Shown here piece after piece: positions 53,856 to 61,505 of a DNA stretch of 64,000 nt. Numbering within the stretch: position 1 is the first letter of the stretch; every line of letters starts with the position of its first letter. Position numbers and translations under genes: made by a program. The DNA is from SB21 sp964415295. GTDB lineage: Bacteria > CLD3 > SB21. Location: positions 367,478 through 431,477 of the forward strand of contig CAYPYN010000005.1 in the NCBI GenBank assembly GCA_964415295.1, given 5' to 3'. The notes below the pieces were generated by a model. It had not been told where the DNA came from. It searched no databases and was given only the letters and a program-made list of their open reading frames with translations.

Positions 53856-54938
53856 CTACTTTCCTTTAGGCAGAATTTCCTCAATCAGTTTCTCGCCCCA
53901 CTTCTCGCCTTTGGCGAGCAATTGGCGCAGTTTGATGAAATCGGCTTCGCGGCTTTCTTTGGTACCTTCATTGAATGCGCGGAATCCTGCGCGGCCTTCG
54001 TTCATCATGTTGAGCCCTAGCCATGCGCGGTTGCTTTCGCGATTCTTATCCCAATGCGCGAGCTTGTGTTTGCGCATGGATTCGACGGTCTTGGTCATAC
54101 AGCCCGGAAATGTCATCAGCAACGACGCTATCAATTGGTCAACGCGATTGTCCAAAGGCGTCAGATCGATCTCGCAGGAATTCATCAGTTGTTTTCCTTT
54201 TTCCTTTTCTTCGCCGGTCTTGAAATCGCCGTAGACGATCTTGCCCATTTCATCGATCCAGCGGTCGGTAGTTACCAGCGGATTGGGAATGTATTTGCCG
54301 TCCTTCTTCAGTACGGGAACGAAATCTGTGATAAGGCCCAGCCGGTGCGCTTTTGCGGCAGACCAATGTTCGCACAATGTGCAGCTGAACATGGCGTTCT
54401 CAATGCCGACAAAAAGCGGGAGGAAATCCGTCGAGCCGCCGTCGGGGACGGAACCGTGTTTCGGTCCGGCCTGGCCGAACAGTGCAAGGTCGCTGGCAAT
54501 CGTGAAGTCGCACGCCATGCCGATCTCCTGACCTCCGGCGATACGCATACCGTTAACGCGACAGATCACGGGTTTATCGCAATGCATGATCGTTGTGACC
54601 ATGTCGTTGAAAAGGCGCATATACTGGCGATATTCATCGGGCTGGCCGGCATAGTACTCGGCATATTCTTTGGTATTGCCGCCGGTGCAGAACGCCCGGT
54701 TTCCTTCGCCGGTGAAAACGACGGCGACCACATCACGCGAGTTTGATGCTTTGCGGAAGGCGAGAATGGTCTCTTTCACCATGGTGGTAGTATAGGAATT
54801 CAATTGCGAAGGATTATTAAGAACGATCCAGGCGCTGTAAAGCCCTTCAACAGTCTGACCGGATCTTATGACGGGTTTCAATTCATACCGGATCTCTTTG
54901 AATTCGTAATCCGGAACGAGGTCGTGATTCTTGAACAT
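53856..54938 (-). CDS. oah: 6-oxocyclohex-1-ene-1-carbonyl-CoA hydrolase (ring-opening)
   Basis: BamA/Oah, the crotonase-fold enzyme that adds water twice and cleaves the ring to 3-hydroxypimeloyl-CoA. The 360 residues follow the family closely: WIVLNNPSQLNSYTTTMVKE, AFCTGGNTKEYAEYYAGQP, RQYMRLFNDMVTTIMHCDKP, VNGMRIAGGQEIGMACDF and FGQAGPKHGSVPDGGSTDF. This gene is a recognised marker for anaerobic aromatic degradation. AAGGAG lies before the start. It has 117 bases between its start and the stop of had. Confidence 0.97.
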   Translation of the reverse strand: MFKNHDLVPDYEFKEIRYELKPVIRSGQTVEGLYSAWIVLNNPSQLNSYTTTMVKETILAFRKASNSRDVVAVVFTGEGNRAFCTGGNTKEYAEYYAGQPDEYRQYMRLFNDMVTTIMHCDKPVICRVNGMRIAGGQEIGMACDFTIASDLALFGQAGPKHGSVPDGGSTDFLPLFVGIENAMFSCTLCEHWSAAKAHRLGLITDFVPVLKKDGKYIPNPLVTTDRWIDEMGKIVYGDFKTGEEKEKGKQLMNSCEIDLTPLDNRVDQLIASLLMTFPGCMTKTVESMRKHKLAHWDKNRESNRAWLGLNMMNEGRAGFRAFNEGTKESREADFIKLRQLLAKGEKWGEKLIEEILPKGK

Positions 54939-54966
54939 GGCAGTCTCCTTAAGGCAAAAAATTGAA

Positions 54967-54998
54967 TCATTAAGTCATTTATTCATTGTGTCATTGTT
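54967..54998. repeat. Tandem octamer repeat (TCATTnnn)4
   Basis: TCATT begins at 54967, 54975, 54983 and 54991, exactly every eight bases, in the had-oah gap. The spacer triplets differ (AAG, TAT, GTG, GTT). Within the operon's longest internal gap this could influence mRNA processing or be a remnant of a dispersed repeat. Confidence 0.6.
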
Positions 54999-55055
54999 TC
55001 CAGTGTCTTACTTCAAATATCGAGAACGATGCTCCGCGCCAGTCGATCATTGATA

Positions 55056-56141
55056 CTACTTGAAATCCGGAATGAGTACCGGGCGCTTGTCGATCTCTTT
55101 GCGGTGCGAACGCTCAAATACGGAATTGATCTCGCTCATGGGAAAGGTTTGGACAAAAGGAACCAGTTGGATTTTGCCGCTGCGGACGTATTCCAATGCT
55201 TCGGGATAGAACGACACGTCGCAGCCCCAGTTGCCAATGGCCTGCGCGTCAAAAGCCATGAGATTGCTCAGGCGGATATTGACGCTGTCCATCGTAAATC
55301 CGACGACGCAGAGTCTCGAGCCGAAGGTCAGCAGGCCGAAAGCGAGTTCCTGTCCCTTCGAAGTACCGGAGGTTTCAAAAATCTTCCATTCGAAGCCGTT
55401 GTAACCGTTATCCTTGACCCAGGATTGAATGGATTTTCTGATGGCCTTGGCGTCGGTCGTCATGGGATTGAGACGGAGGGCCGCGCCGTAACGGCCGTAC
55501 AGCTCCAGTTTCTTCTCATCCACATCGATCACAACCACATGCGCACCCATGGATGCAGCCAGCTGGATACCGTAACCGCCGACACCGCCGGCGCCGATGA
55601 ATATGGCGACGTCGCCGGACACGAGGCCGGCATTTTTGATGGCCTGCAGAGGGGTAGTCACGGCATCGGCGATCACCGATAGTTGTGCAAGCGTTGCCCC
55701 GGACTTTCCGAAAGCGGCCGATTCATCGGCTACCTCTACCGGACATAGGAACTTTGACGGAACAACAACGTGGCTGGCAAAACCGCCGTCAATATGGTTT
55801 CCAGGCATTCTTTGATTACGGCAAATACGTACCTGGCCTTTTCTGCAGAGATCGCAGGATCCGCAGGGCATGACCGCAGGAATGAGTACATATTTTCCTT
55901 TCCAGTTGTCAGAGGCGGAACCGGTTTCCTCTACCGTACCGCTGATCTCATGCCCAAGCGTCAGAGGCAGAGGTTTTACGGTATTCACGCCATCGTAAAA
56001 GAATCCAAGATCGGTGTGGCAGACGCCGCAGCCGGCGACACGGACGAGCACTTCATCGGGCTGAAGCGCAGGCACATCGTTTTCAAACAGCCGCATGGGT
56101 TTTCCCACGGCTTCCATTTTCCATGATTTGATTTTGGTCAT
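55056..56141 (-). CDS. had: 6-hydroxycyclohex-1-ene-1-carbonyl-CoA dehydrogenase
   Basis: Zinc-type medium-chain alcohol dehydrogenase (361 residues) that oxidises the Dch product to the 6-oxo compound used by Oah. Catalytic-zinc motif CGVCHTDLGFFYDG and GHEISGTVEETG, structural-zinc Cys cluster MPCGSCDLCRKGQVRIC, and NAD-binding GAGGVGGYGIQLAA are intact. Length and neighbours match Had. It is the first gene of the operon and has a strong promoter with a TetR-type palindrome upstream. Confidence 0.93.
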   Translation of the reverse strand: MTKIKSWKMEAVGKPMRLFENDVPALQPDEVLVRVAGCGVCHTDLGFFYDGVNTVKPLPLTLGHEISGTVEETGSASDNWKGKYVLIPAVMPCGSCDLCRKGQVRICRNQRMPGNHIDGGFASHVVVPSKFLCPVEVADESAAFGKSGATLAQLSVIADAVTTPLQAIKNAGLVSGDVAIFIGAGGVGGYGIQLAASMGAHVVVIDVDEKKLELYGRYGAALRLNPMTTDAKAIRKSIQSWVKDNGYNGFEWKIFETSGTSKGQELAFGLLTFGSRLCVVGFTMDSVNIRLSNLMAFDAQAIGNWGCDVSFYPEALEYVRSGKIQLVPFVQTFPMSEINSVFERSHRKEIDKRPVLIPDFK

Positions 56142-56181
56142 AGGCGGGATGTATAAGATTTAAGACTCTGTTGTCGGAAAT

Positions 56182-56210
56182 AATTTATCGAACGCTCGTT
56201 CGAAAATCAA
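56182..56210 (-). promoter_or_regulatory. Promoter of the benzoyl-CoA operon
   Basis: On the minus strand TTGATT (56210-56205) and TAAATT (56187-56182) are exactly 17 bases apart, about 35 bases before the had start. The spacer consists almost entirely of the palindrome at 56188-56203, so occupancy by a repressor would block polymerase. Confidence 0.65.
56188..56203. promoter_or_regulatory. TetR-type operator in the spacer of the benzoyl-CoA operon promoter
   Basis: TCGAACG-CT-CGTTCGA is a palindrome with perfect seven-base arms and a two-base centre. The GAACG/CGTTC core is typical of TetR/FadR-like regulators of CoA-thioester metabolism. No TetR gene is present in the window, so the regulator must be elsewhere. 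Confidence 0.7.
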
Positions 56211-56288
56211 GAGAAAAAGAAATATTTTTCGGAAAACGCAGGAGTGTTAATGGAAGTTTACAGGAGACGAAAGCGGACGGCAATAAAG

Positions 56289-57212
56289 TTATCTTGATCT
56301 ATCAATATCTGAAATCTCCTTAAAGGAGGAATTAGGCTTTAGGTATAGTTTCTTATTCGCATAGTCAAATATCAGATTGAACCTCTTCAGCGAGGCGTTC
56401 CCGAGTACCGCATCGGCATTCGGCTGCTTGGAGCGAACCTTTGCATTTGCAAATGAAGCTTGAATGCGTTCGATTTGATACGGCACGATGATTAACTTTG
56501 AGATCGTCCCTGACTTTCCGTAAATGTCTCCGCTAAGACCTCTGCCGATAAACGTGTCTTTTGTCTCGCTCGGTACAGAGAACTTCATATCCGCCTTTTC
56601 CAATAGAACGATCTCGTCACCGGCCGCGAAATCGATATAAACCGAAAGCCGGATCGGCTCTTCCTGTTCAATTACAACTGCAACATCCAGCCACGGTATT
56701 TTGTTGTCTTTGAAATATATCGGAAGTGATGTCCAGGTGCTGTCAGCATGAAACTTGCCAGGATCATGCAGTATCATTTCCTTTCTATCATAGTCAAATT
56801 CTGTAGTATAATGGCCAAAGATAGAATAGCCGATTATGCCATTGGAAGTGAAACCCGGATTTTTGTTCATGATTATCACCGGGTGATATAGCCCTTGCTG
56901 ATTTCCCAGGCTTAAATTTACCGAGTCGATCATGATTGCTTTTTGACCTTCGCCGCTTCCGGCACCACCAATCTTAACGTCTGCTGCTCGGGAAATATTA
57001 AACGAGTCTCTGTACGACGGATTAAACAACATGACCCCGTCAAATGAAAATCCCGTATCAAGCAGGATGTCCGGAATCGTAATATTCGCAAGCTTAATGG
57101 TAACATAAGTTCTGTTATTCTTTGACTCGATAGGAACAGAATGAGTGCCTTGGCTGGAAACTGAGCACGACATGAGACAGGCGATCGGCATCGCCAGAAC
57201 AAAGCTTTTCAT
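56289..57212 (-). CDS. Retropepsin-like aspartyl protease lipoprotein
   Basis: A 307-residue exported protein, lipobox MPIACLMSC near the N-terminus. Two aspartyl-protease-like halves are seen: PDILLDTGFSFDGVMLF with the catalytic-type Asp-Thr-Gly, and a second half with SVYIDFAAGDEIVLL, where the second motif is degenerate. The C-terminal DAVLGNASLKRFNLIFDYAN is characteristic of bacterial retropepsin-like proteins. Its start overlaps the NAT stop by four bases. It lies just upstream of had but is separated by the promoter above. Confidence 0.8.
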   Translation of the reverse strand: MKSFVLAMPIACLMSCSVSSQGTHSVPIESKNNRTYVTIKLANITIPDILLDTGFSFDGVMLFNPSYRDSFNISRAADVKIGGAGSGEGQKAIMIDSVNLSLGNQQGLYHPVIIMNKNPGFTSNGIIGYSIFGHYTTEFDYDRKEMILHDPGKFHADSTWTSLPIYFKDNKIPWLDVAVVIEQEEPIRLSVYIDFAAGDEIVLLEKADMKFSVPSETKDTFIGRGLSGDIYGKSGTISKLIIVPYQIERIQASFANAKVRSKQPNADAVLGNASLKRFNLIFDYANKKLYLKPNSSFKEISDIDRSR

Positions 57213-58009
57213 GATTCTTCCGATCGTCTTGGGATGATCAATGCGGAATTCGACAATTCAATATCGAAATGCTTCTTTAGTGCCTCGCGGAATTCATTCT
57301 CATCGGCGAGATCGGTCTCTTCAATAATTCCATTAGACGACCGTTTCAAAGTCATGCCGGTGAGCGTGATACGTCCATCGGGCGTGGGCAAAGAACAAAG
57401 CCGCTTCTGCGTAAAATGAGATCTCTCACTCGTCTGATGATAGATGCACATATCAAAAAACTCTTCCTCGCGCCGCCCAATGCGGGAGAATACATATTCG
57501 GGGGCTAACTTGCCGCCTTCCATTTTTCTCTTCACAATCGTCTCATGATCCCCATACTTTTCCATTACAAAGACGGCTCTGAGATCCGGGAGTTCCTTAT
57601 TCATTTCCAGAGGCAGAGGGTTAAATGCAAATTCACCGAATCCGACGTCGATCAGATATTCCCGACCTTCGAAAGATGCAATGATCGCCATGTGATCGAA
57701 CTCGGGTCCGAAATCACTTGTTCCGTCATACACCCTTGCGGATACAAGTCTGACTTCATATCCGATGTATCTCAGAAGCGAGTAAAATAGACTGTTCAAT
57801 TCGTAGCAGAATCCGCCTCTCTTTTTGAGAACGATCTTATTGAAGGAATCGGGAATCCGGATCCGTGTGCCGTAGTGAATGTCAAGATTCTCAAAAGGAA
57901 CATTGAACAAGTGCGACTGCATCAGATTCCGAAGCGTGTCAATGGTCGGGGTCAAGTCTCCGTAGAATCGGATGCGCTTAAGGTATTTCTCCGCGTCCTC
58001 AAATGTCAT
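57209..58009 (-). CDS. nat: Arylamine N-acetyltransferase
   Basis: Acetyl-CoA-dependent acetyltransferase of arylamines and related compounds (266 residues). The Cys-His-Asp triad is seen: Cys68 in RGGFCYELNSLFYSLL, His in EFDHMAIIASF and Asp in YLIDVGFGEFAFNPL. N-terminal FNVPFENLDIHYG is typical. Start chosen at ATG 58009; an open extension upstream runs through the thiolase gene and is not NAT-like. It follows the thiolase and precedes the protease gene. Confidence 0.92.
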   Translation of the reverse strand: MTFEDAEKYLKRIRFYGDLTPTIDTLRNLMQSHLFNVPFENLDIHYGTRIRIPDSFNKIVLKKRGGFCYELNSLFYSLLRYIGYEVRLVSARVYDGTSDFGPEFDHMAIIASFEGREYLIDVGFGEFAFNPLPLEMNKELPDLRAVFVMEKYGDHETIVKRKMEGGKLAPEYVFSRIGRREEEFFDMCIYHQTSERSHFTQKRLCSLPTPDGRITLTGMTLKRSSNGIIEETDLADENEFREALKKHFDIELSNSALIIPRRSEES

Positions 58010-58032
58010 ACATTGTAGTGTCTTAATCTCTT

Positions 58033-59238
58033 CTACACAACTTTCTCCCACACCGTCGCAATACCCTGCCCGACGCCGATGCACATCGTTGCCAGGCCGT
58101 AGCGAACATCTCTCCGCTGCATTTCGTGGGTCAGAGTTCCGATGATACGCGCGCCGGAACATCCGAGCGGGTGGCCGAGGGCGATGGCGCCGCCATTGAC
58201 ATTGACGCGTGCCTCGTCAAGCCCCAGTTCGCGAATACAAGCCAGCGCCTGAACGGCAAAAGCCTCGTTGAGTTCGATCAGTTCGATATCTTTCACTGAC
58301 ACGCCAGCAACCGCGAGCGCTTTGCGGCTGGCTTCAACCGGACCCAAACCCATCACGTCGGGATGAATACCCGACACCGCCGCGCCGCGCAAACGGAATA
58401 AGGATTTGTACCCCAGTTCACGCGCTTTGTTCTCGGACATGATCAAGGTGAGAGAAGCGCCGTCGCTCATCGGGCAACTATTGCCCGCCGTGACCGTGCC
58501 ATCTTTGCGAAATGCCGGCCTGAGTTTACTTAATGATTCAATAGACGTATCTGCGCGCGGGCCTTCATCACGGTCGATATGGGTTACACCGCCTTTGGTT
58601 GGAACCGGCACCGGAATGACATAATCAGCAAAGGTGCCGGCATTCCAGGCTTCCACCGCGCGTTTGTGACTGGAGACCGCAAAACGATCCTGTTCCTCGC
58701 GGGGTATCTTGAATTTTGCATAGATCTCTTCGGCCGTTTCCCCCATATTGAGCAGACGGATGCGGGCTTCGATCTTGGGATTGGGAAATCTCCAGCCCAG
58801 CGACGTATCATACGTCGGAATGGATCCGAATGGGAATGCTTTGTCGGGTTTAGGCATGGCGATCGCACCACGCGACATACTCTCCACACCGCCGGCCAGT
58901 ATCACGTCGCCCCATCCGTTTTGTATAGCGCTCACGGCGGTCATAACGGCCTGCATACTGGAGCCGCAGAGACGATTAACTGTCTGGCCCGGTATCTCAA
59001 ATGGAAAGTTTGCAATGAGTGCGGCCATTCTTGCAACGTTGCGGCCGTCCTCGCCGGCCTGGTTGGCGCACCCGATGACGATGTCGGCGATCGTATGAAC
59101 GTTCACTTTCGGATTGCGCTCCATTACGGCTTTCAGCAGGACCGCCATCAGATCGTCGGCACGAACGCTTGAAAGTACGCCGCCGTATCGGCCCATGGGT
59201 GTACGTATGGCGTCAACGAGAACCGCGGTAGAATTCAT
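58033..59238 (-). CDS. Acetyl-CoA acyltransferase (thiolase)
   Basis: A 401-residue thiolase of the degradative type. Nucleophile Cys in NRLCGSSMQAVMTA, the ESMSRG and NEAFAVQALACIREL motifs, NVNGGAIALGHPLGCSGAR (catalytic His) and the second catalytic Cys in MCIGVGQGIA are intact. It may cleave 3-oxopimeloyl-CoA or other beta-ketoacyl-CoA from ring cleavage; this is inferred from the neighbouring operon. CAGGAG precedes ATG 59238. NAT begins 24 bases after it. Confidence 0.95.
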   Translation of the reverse strand: MNSTAVLVDAIRTPMGRYGGVLSSVRADDLMAVLLKAVMERNPKVNVHTIADIVIGCANQAGEDGRNVARMAALIANFPFEIPGQTVNRLCGSSMQAVMTAVSAIQNGWGDVILAGGVESMSRGAIAMPKPDKAFPFGSIPTYDTSLGWRFPNPKIEARIRLLNMGETAEEIYAKFKIPREEQDRFAVSSHKRAVEAWNAGTFADYVIPVPVPTKGGVTHIDRDEGPRADTSIESLSKLRPAFRKDGTVTAGNSCPMSDGASLTLIMSENKARELGYKSLFRLRGAAVSGIHPDVMGLGPVEASRKALAVAGVSVKDIELIELNEAFAVQALACIRELGLDEARVNVNGGAIALGHPLGCSGARIIGTLTHEMQRRDVRYGLATMCIGVGQGIATVWEKVV

Positions 59239-59297
59239 AATGATTTTCTCCTGTAAGAATTAATGTCGTTCTGATATCTTTTGGGATTGAGCCGAGG

Positions 59298-59678
59298 TCA
59301 GAAGATCGAGTTTATAAGCTTTCTGACTTTGGGAATCATGGCCGCATAATCGCTTTTCGGTTCGAAAGCCACGGATATATGTCCGCCGGGAACAGGATGA
59401 ATGAATTGTACAAAATTACCATAACGAATGACGACATACTCCACGCCGCCGCAATCGATACCGCCTCTTTGCTTCAACAAGGTCATAGGGGTCGGATTGA
59501 CAATGATCTCTTCGTATTTATCCGATTCGGACGAACTGGCGCCTCGGAGTTGAGGCCTTGACGCCTTATTGAGCTTACCCTTTCGGTAAACGGCAACGTA
59601 CCTGATTTCTTTGGATAGTCTGAAAAAACCACCCATCACTTGTTTGTCGAATCTCTTGTGTGTCATACGCAGCCCCAT
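59298..59678 (-). CDS. Unknown small protein, possibly roadblock-like
   Basis: A 126-residue protein without a clear family. The C-terminal half (EYVVIRYGNFVQFIHPVPGG, HISVAFEPKSDYAAMIPKV) has the spacing of a roadblock/LC7-type fold, but this is only pattern similarity. N-terminal start at 59678 or at ATG 59666. It lies between the thiolase and lpxC, about 15 bases after lpxC. Confidence 0.65.
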   Translation of the reverse strand: MGLRMTHKRFDKQVMGGFFRLSKEIRYVAVYRKGKLNKASRPQLRGASSSESDKYEEIIVNPTPMTLLKQRGGIDCGGVEYVVIRYGNFVQFIHPVPGGHISVAFEPKSDYAAMIPKVRKLINSIF

Positions 59679-59693
59679 TGTCTGATAAACATG

Positions 59694-60596
59694 CTATTGA
59701 AAAGAAAAAAGTTTTCTCAATAGCGCCACATTCTCCGAATGACCCGATCCGAAAGCCTCGAAATGTCCCTGAATATAGTGGCCGCTAAGCGCAAGATCTC
59801 CCAGAATGTCCAATATTTTATGTCGAACCATTTCGTCAGAGAAACGCAGCGGTTCTCTCGATAGAACAGACAGACCGTTGCTTTGACTTAGGAAAGGATT
59901 AAGATCCGTTCCGGTTTTTCTCTGAAGATGTTCAATTTTCGATTCATTGTCAATGACCGCAAAACCGGGCGCGTCAGGAATGCCGCGGAGGAGTCCCTGA
60001 TCCAGCATGGACTCGAGTTCACTGATCATGGAAAAGGTTCTCGCCGGCGCTATGTCGCGGGAATAGGTTTTTGATGAGAATGTATAGCTCAGATCCTGTT
60101 TGATCGCGTCGGAATAGTTCAGATGGTAAGTGATCACAAAATCATTTGATGGAGTGATTCTGATCTTCGATGCTTTGGTTGGATGATCTACAATGACGTC
60201 ACTTTTGACAGTGAAAGTTTGAATTTCGCCGGATTGCTCAACGATCCCGGCTTCGGTGAGTTGTTGACAGAATTCCAAAGCACTGCCGTCAAGAATAGGC
60301 ACTTCCTCCCCGTCGATCTCAATCCGGAGATTTGTTATCCCCGCGCCATAGACTGCCGACAAAAGATGTTCAACGGTACGAACTTTGATCCGTTCGAAGC
60401 CGAGGGTCGTCGCGCGGGTCGTATCAACGACGTTTCTCCAGGTTGCAAGAATGGGCGGCGAATGTCGCACATCGGTACGGACAAAACAGATACCGGCTTC
60501 GGTTTCCGCTGGAACAAATCGGACCGTTGATGGCTTGCCGGTATGGATACCTTTACCGGATATGCGAATTTCGTTTTGGATCGTTTGCTGTTTCAT
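59694..60596 (-). CDS. lpxC: UDP-3-O-acyl-N-acetylglucosamine deacetylase
   Basis: Committed step of lipid A synthesis. The 300 residues carry the zinc ligand His77 in VRTVEHLLSAVYG, IEIDGEEVPILDGSA, and the C-terminal zinc and catalytic His/Asp in HKILDILGDLALSG and HSENVALLRKL. Stand-alone gene, not fused to fabZ as in Bacteroidetes. Start at ATG 60596 fits homologues; an upstream extension to 60647 adds only a non-conserved tail. It marks the organism as an LPS-type Gram-negative. Confidence 0.96.
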   Translation of the reverse strand: MKQQTIQNEIRISGKGIHTGKPSTVRFVPAETEAGICFVRTDVRHSPPILATWRNVVDTTRATTLGFERIKVRTVEHLLSAVYGAGITNLRIEIDGEEVPILDGSALEFCQQLTEAGIVEQSGEIQTFTVKSDVIVDHPTKASKIRITPSNDFVITYHLNYSDAIKQDLSYTFSSKTYSRDIAPARTFSMISELESMLDQGLLRGIPDAPGFAVIDNESKIEHLQRKTGTDLNPFLSQSNGLSVLSREPLRFSDEMVRHKILDILGDLALSGHYIQGHFEAFGSGHSENVALLRKLFSFQ

Positions 60597-60663
60597 AGGA
60601 TAATTGACAAATAGCTCACGGAAAACACCGATCGAACGAATTCCCACGGAATAATAAAAAAAT

Positions 60664-60692
60664 CTAAATCCGCGTCATCCGCGTTCTATTAA
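60664..60692. repeat. Copy of the ATCCGNGTCATCCGNGTTCTATT element
   Basis: ATCCGCGTCATCCGCGTTCTATT occupies about 60668-60690, nearly the same as arm two of the repeat at 47253-47275 with T to C changes. It lies in the divergent lpxC-tdk gap. No second arm is present here. Confidence 0.6.
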
Positions 60693-60746
60693 TTTCTCCA
60701 ATCAAAAAATACATTTTAAATCGACGGAATTCAAAAGAAATTAAAT

Positions 60747-60775
60747 TTGCAGAAAGTGGAAAAATATATTAGATT
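60747..60775 (+). promoter_or_regulatory. Promoter of tdk
   Basis: TTGCAG (60747-60752) and TAGATT (60770-60775) are exactly 17 bases apart, about 36 bases before the ATG at 60811. Confidence 0.5.
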
Positions 60776-60810
60776 GCTTGCCCTTAGAAACAGTCCACGG
60801 AGAGGAAAAT

Positions 60811-61395
60811 ATGAGTTTTGCAGCTATCAATAGCGGATGTATCGAAGTTATCGTCGGAAGCATGTTCAGCGGAAAGTCGGAGGAGCTTATTCGCCGTGTT
60901 CGCCGCGCGGAGATCGCACGTCAGCGTGTGCAGGTCTTTAAACCGAAAATTGATAACCGGTACAGCGAAGATCAGATCGTTTCCCATAGCGATCTACGTA
61001 TGAAATCTGAGACCATCGAAAAAGCTGAAGAGATCCTGGAAAAAGTTGACCCTCGAACTGAAGTGATCGGCATCGATGAGGCGCAGTTCTTTGACGCCTC
61101 GATCGTGTCTATATGTAACCGTCTGGCCGACATGGGAAAACGGGTGATCGTGGCGGGACTTGACAAAGACTATCTGGGCAAACCTTTCGATCCGATGCCG
61201 GAGCTTTTGGCCGTCGCAGAATATATTACGAAAGCGATGGCTATTTGTGTGATCTGCGGCGCACCGGCGAATTATACGCAGCGATTGGTCCAAAACGAGG
61301 AACGGGTACTTGTTGGCGCTTCGGGTGTATATGAAGCGCGCTGCCGCCGCCATTTTGATCCGACGCTGTCTGTTCCCGGTCTGAGTAAACGCTGA
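60811..61395 (+). CDS. tdk: Thymidine kinase
   Basis: Salvage enzyme phosphorylating thymidine (194 residues, type II/TK1). P-loop VGSMFSGKSEELIRRVRRAE, catalytic Glu and DEAQFF in VIGIDEAQFFD, the lasso zinc Cys pairs in CVICGAPANYTQR and the late Cys in YEARCRRHF are present. ATG 60811 follows AGAGGA; a longer frame from 60778 lacks support. Confidence 0.96.
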   Translation: MSFAAINSGCIEVIVGSMFSGKSEELIRRVRRAEIARQRVQVFKPKIDNRYSEDQIVSHSDLRMKSETIEKAEEILEKVDPRTEVIGIDEAQFFDASIVSICNRLADMGKRVIVAGLDKDYLGKPFDPMPELLAVAEYITKAMAICVICGAPANYTQRLVQNEERVLVGASGVYEARCRRHFDPTLSVPGLSKR

Positions 61396-61403
61396 AATAC
61401 TCT

Positions 61404-61450
61404 AACCGCAAAGATCGCAAAGTTTTTCAATGCATTTCTTTGCGACTTTG
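61404..61450. repeat. Inverted repeat of the CGCAAAG type between tdk and obg
   Basis: Arm one (61404-61422, with CGCAAAG twice) faces arm two (61438-61450, CTTTGCGACTTTG). This kind of element is common in intergenic DNA of unrelated environmental bacteria. It could fold as a hairpin after tdk. Confidence 0.6.
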
Positions 61451-61505
61451 AGAGATGCTCTCCAGCTAAACCCGTTCAGATACCCAATTACCGAACGACC
61501 TTATT

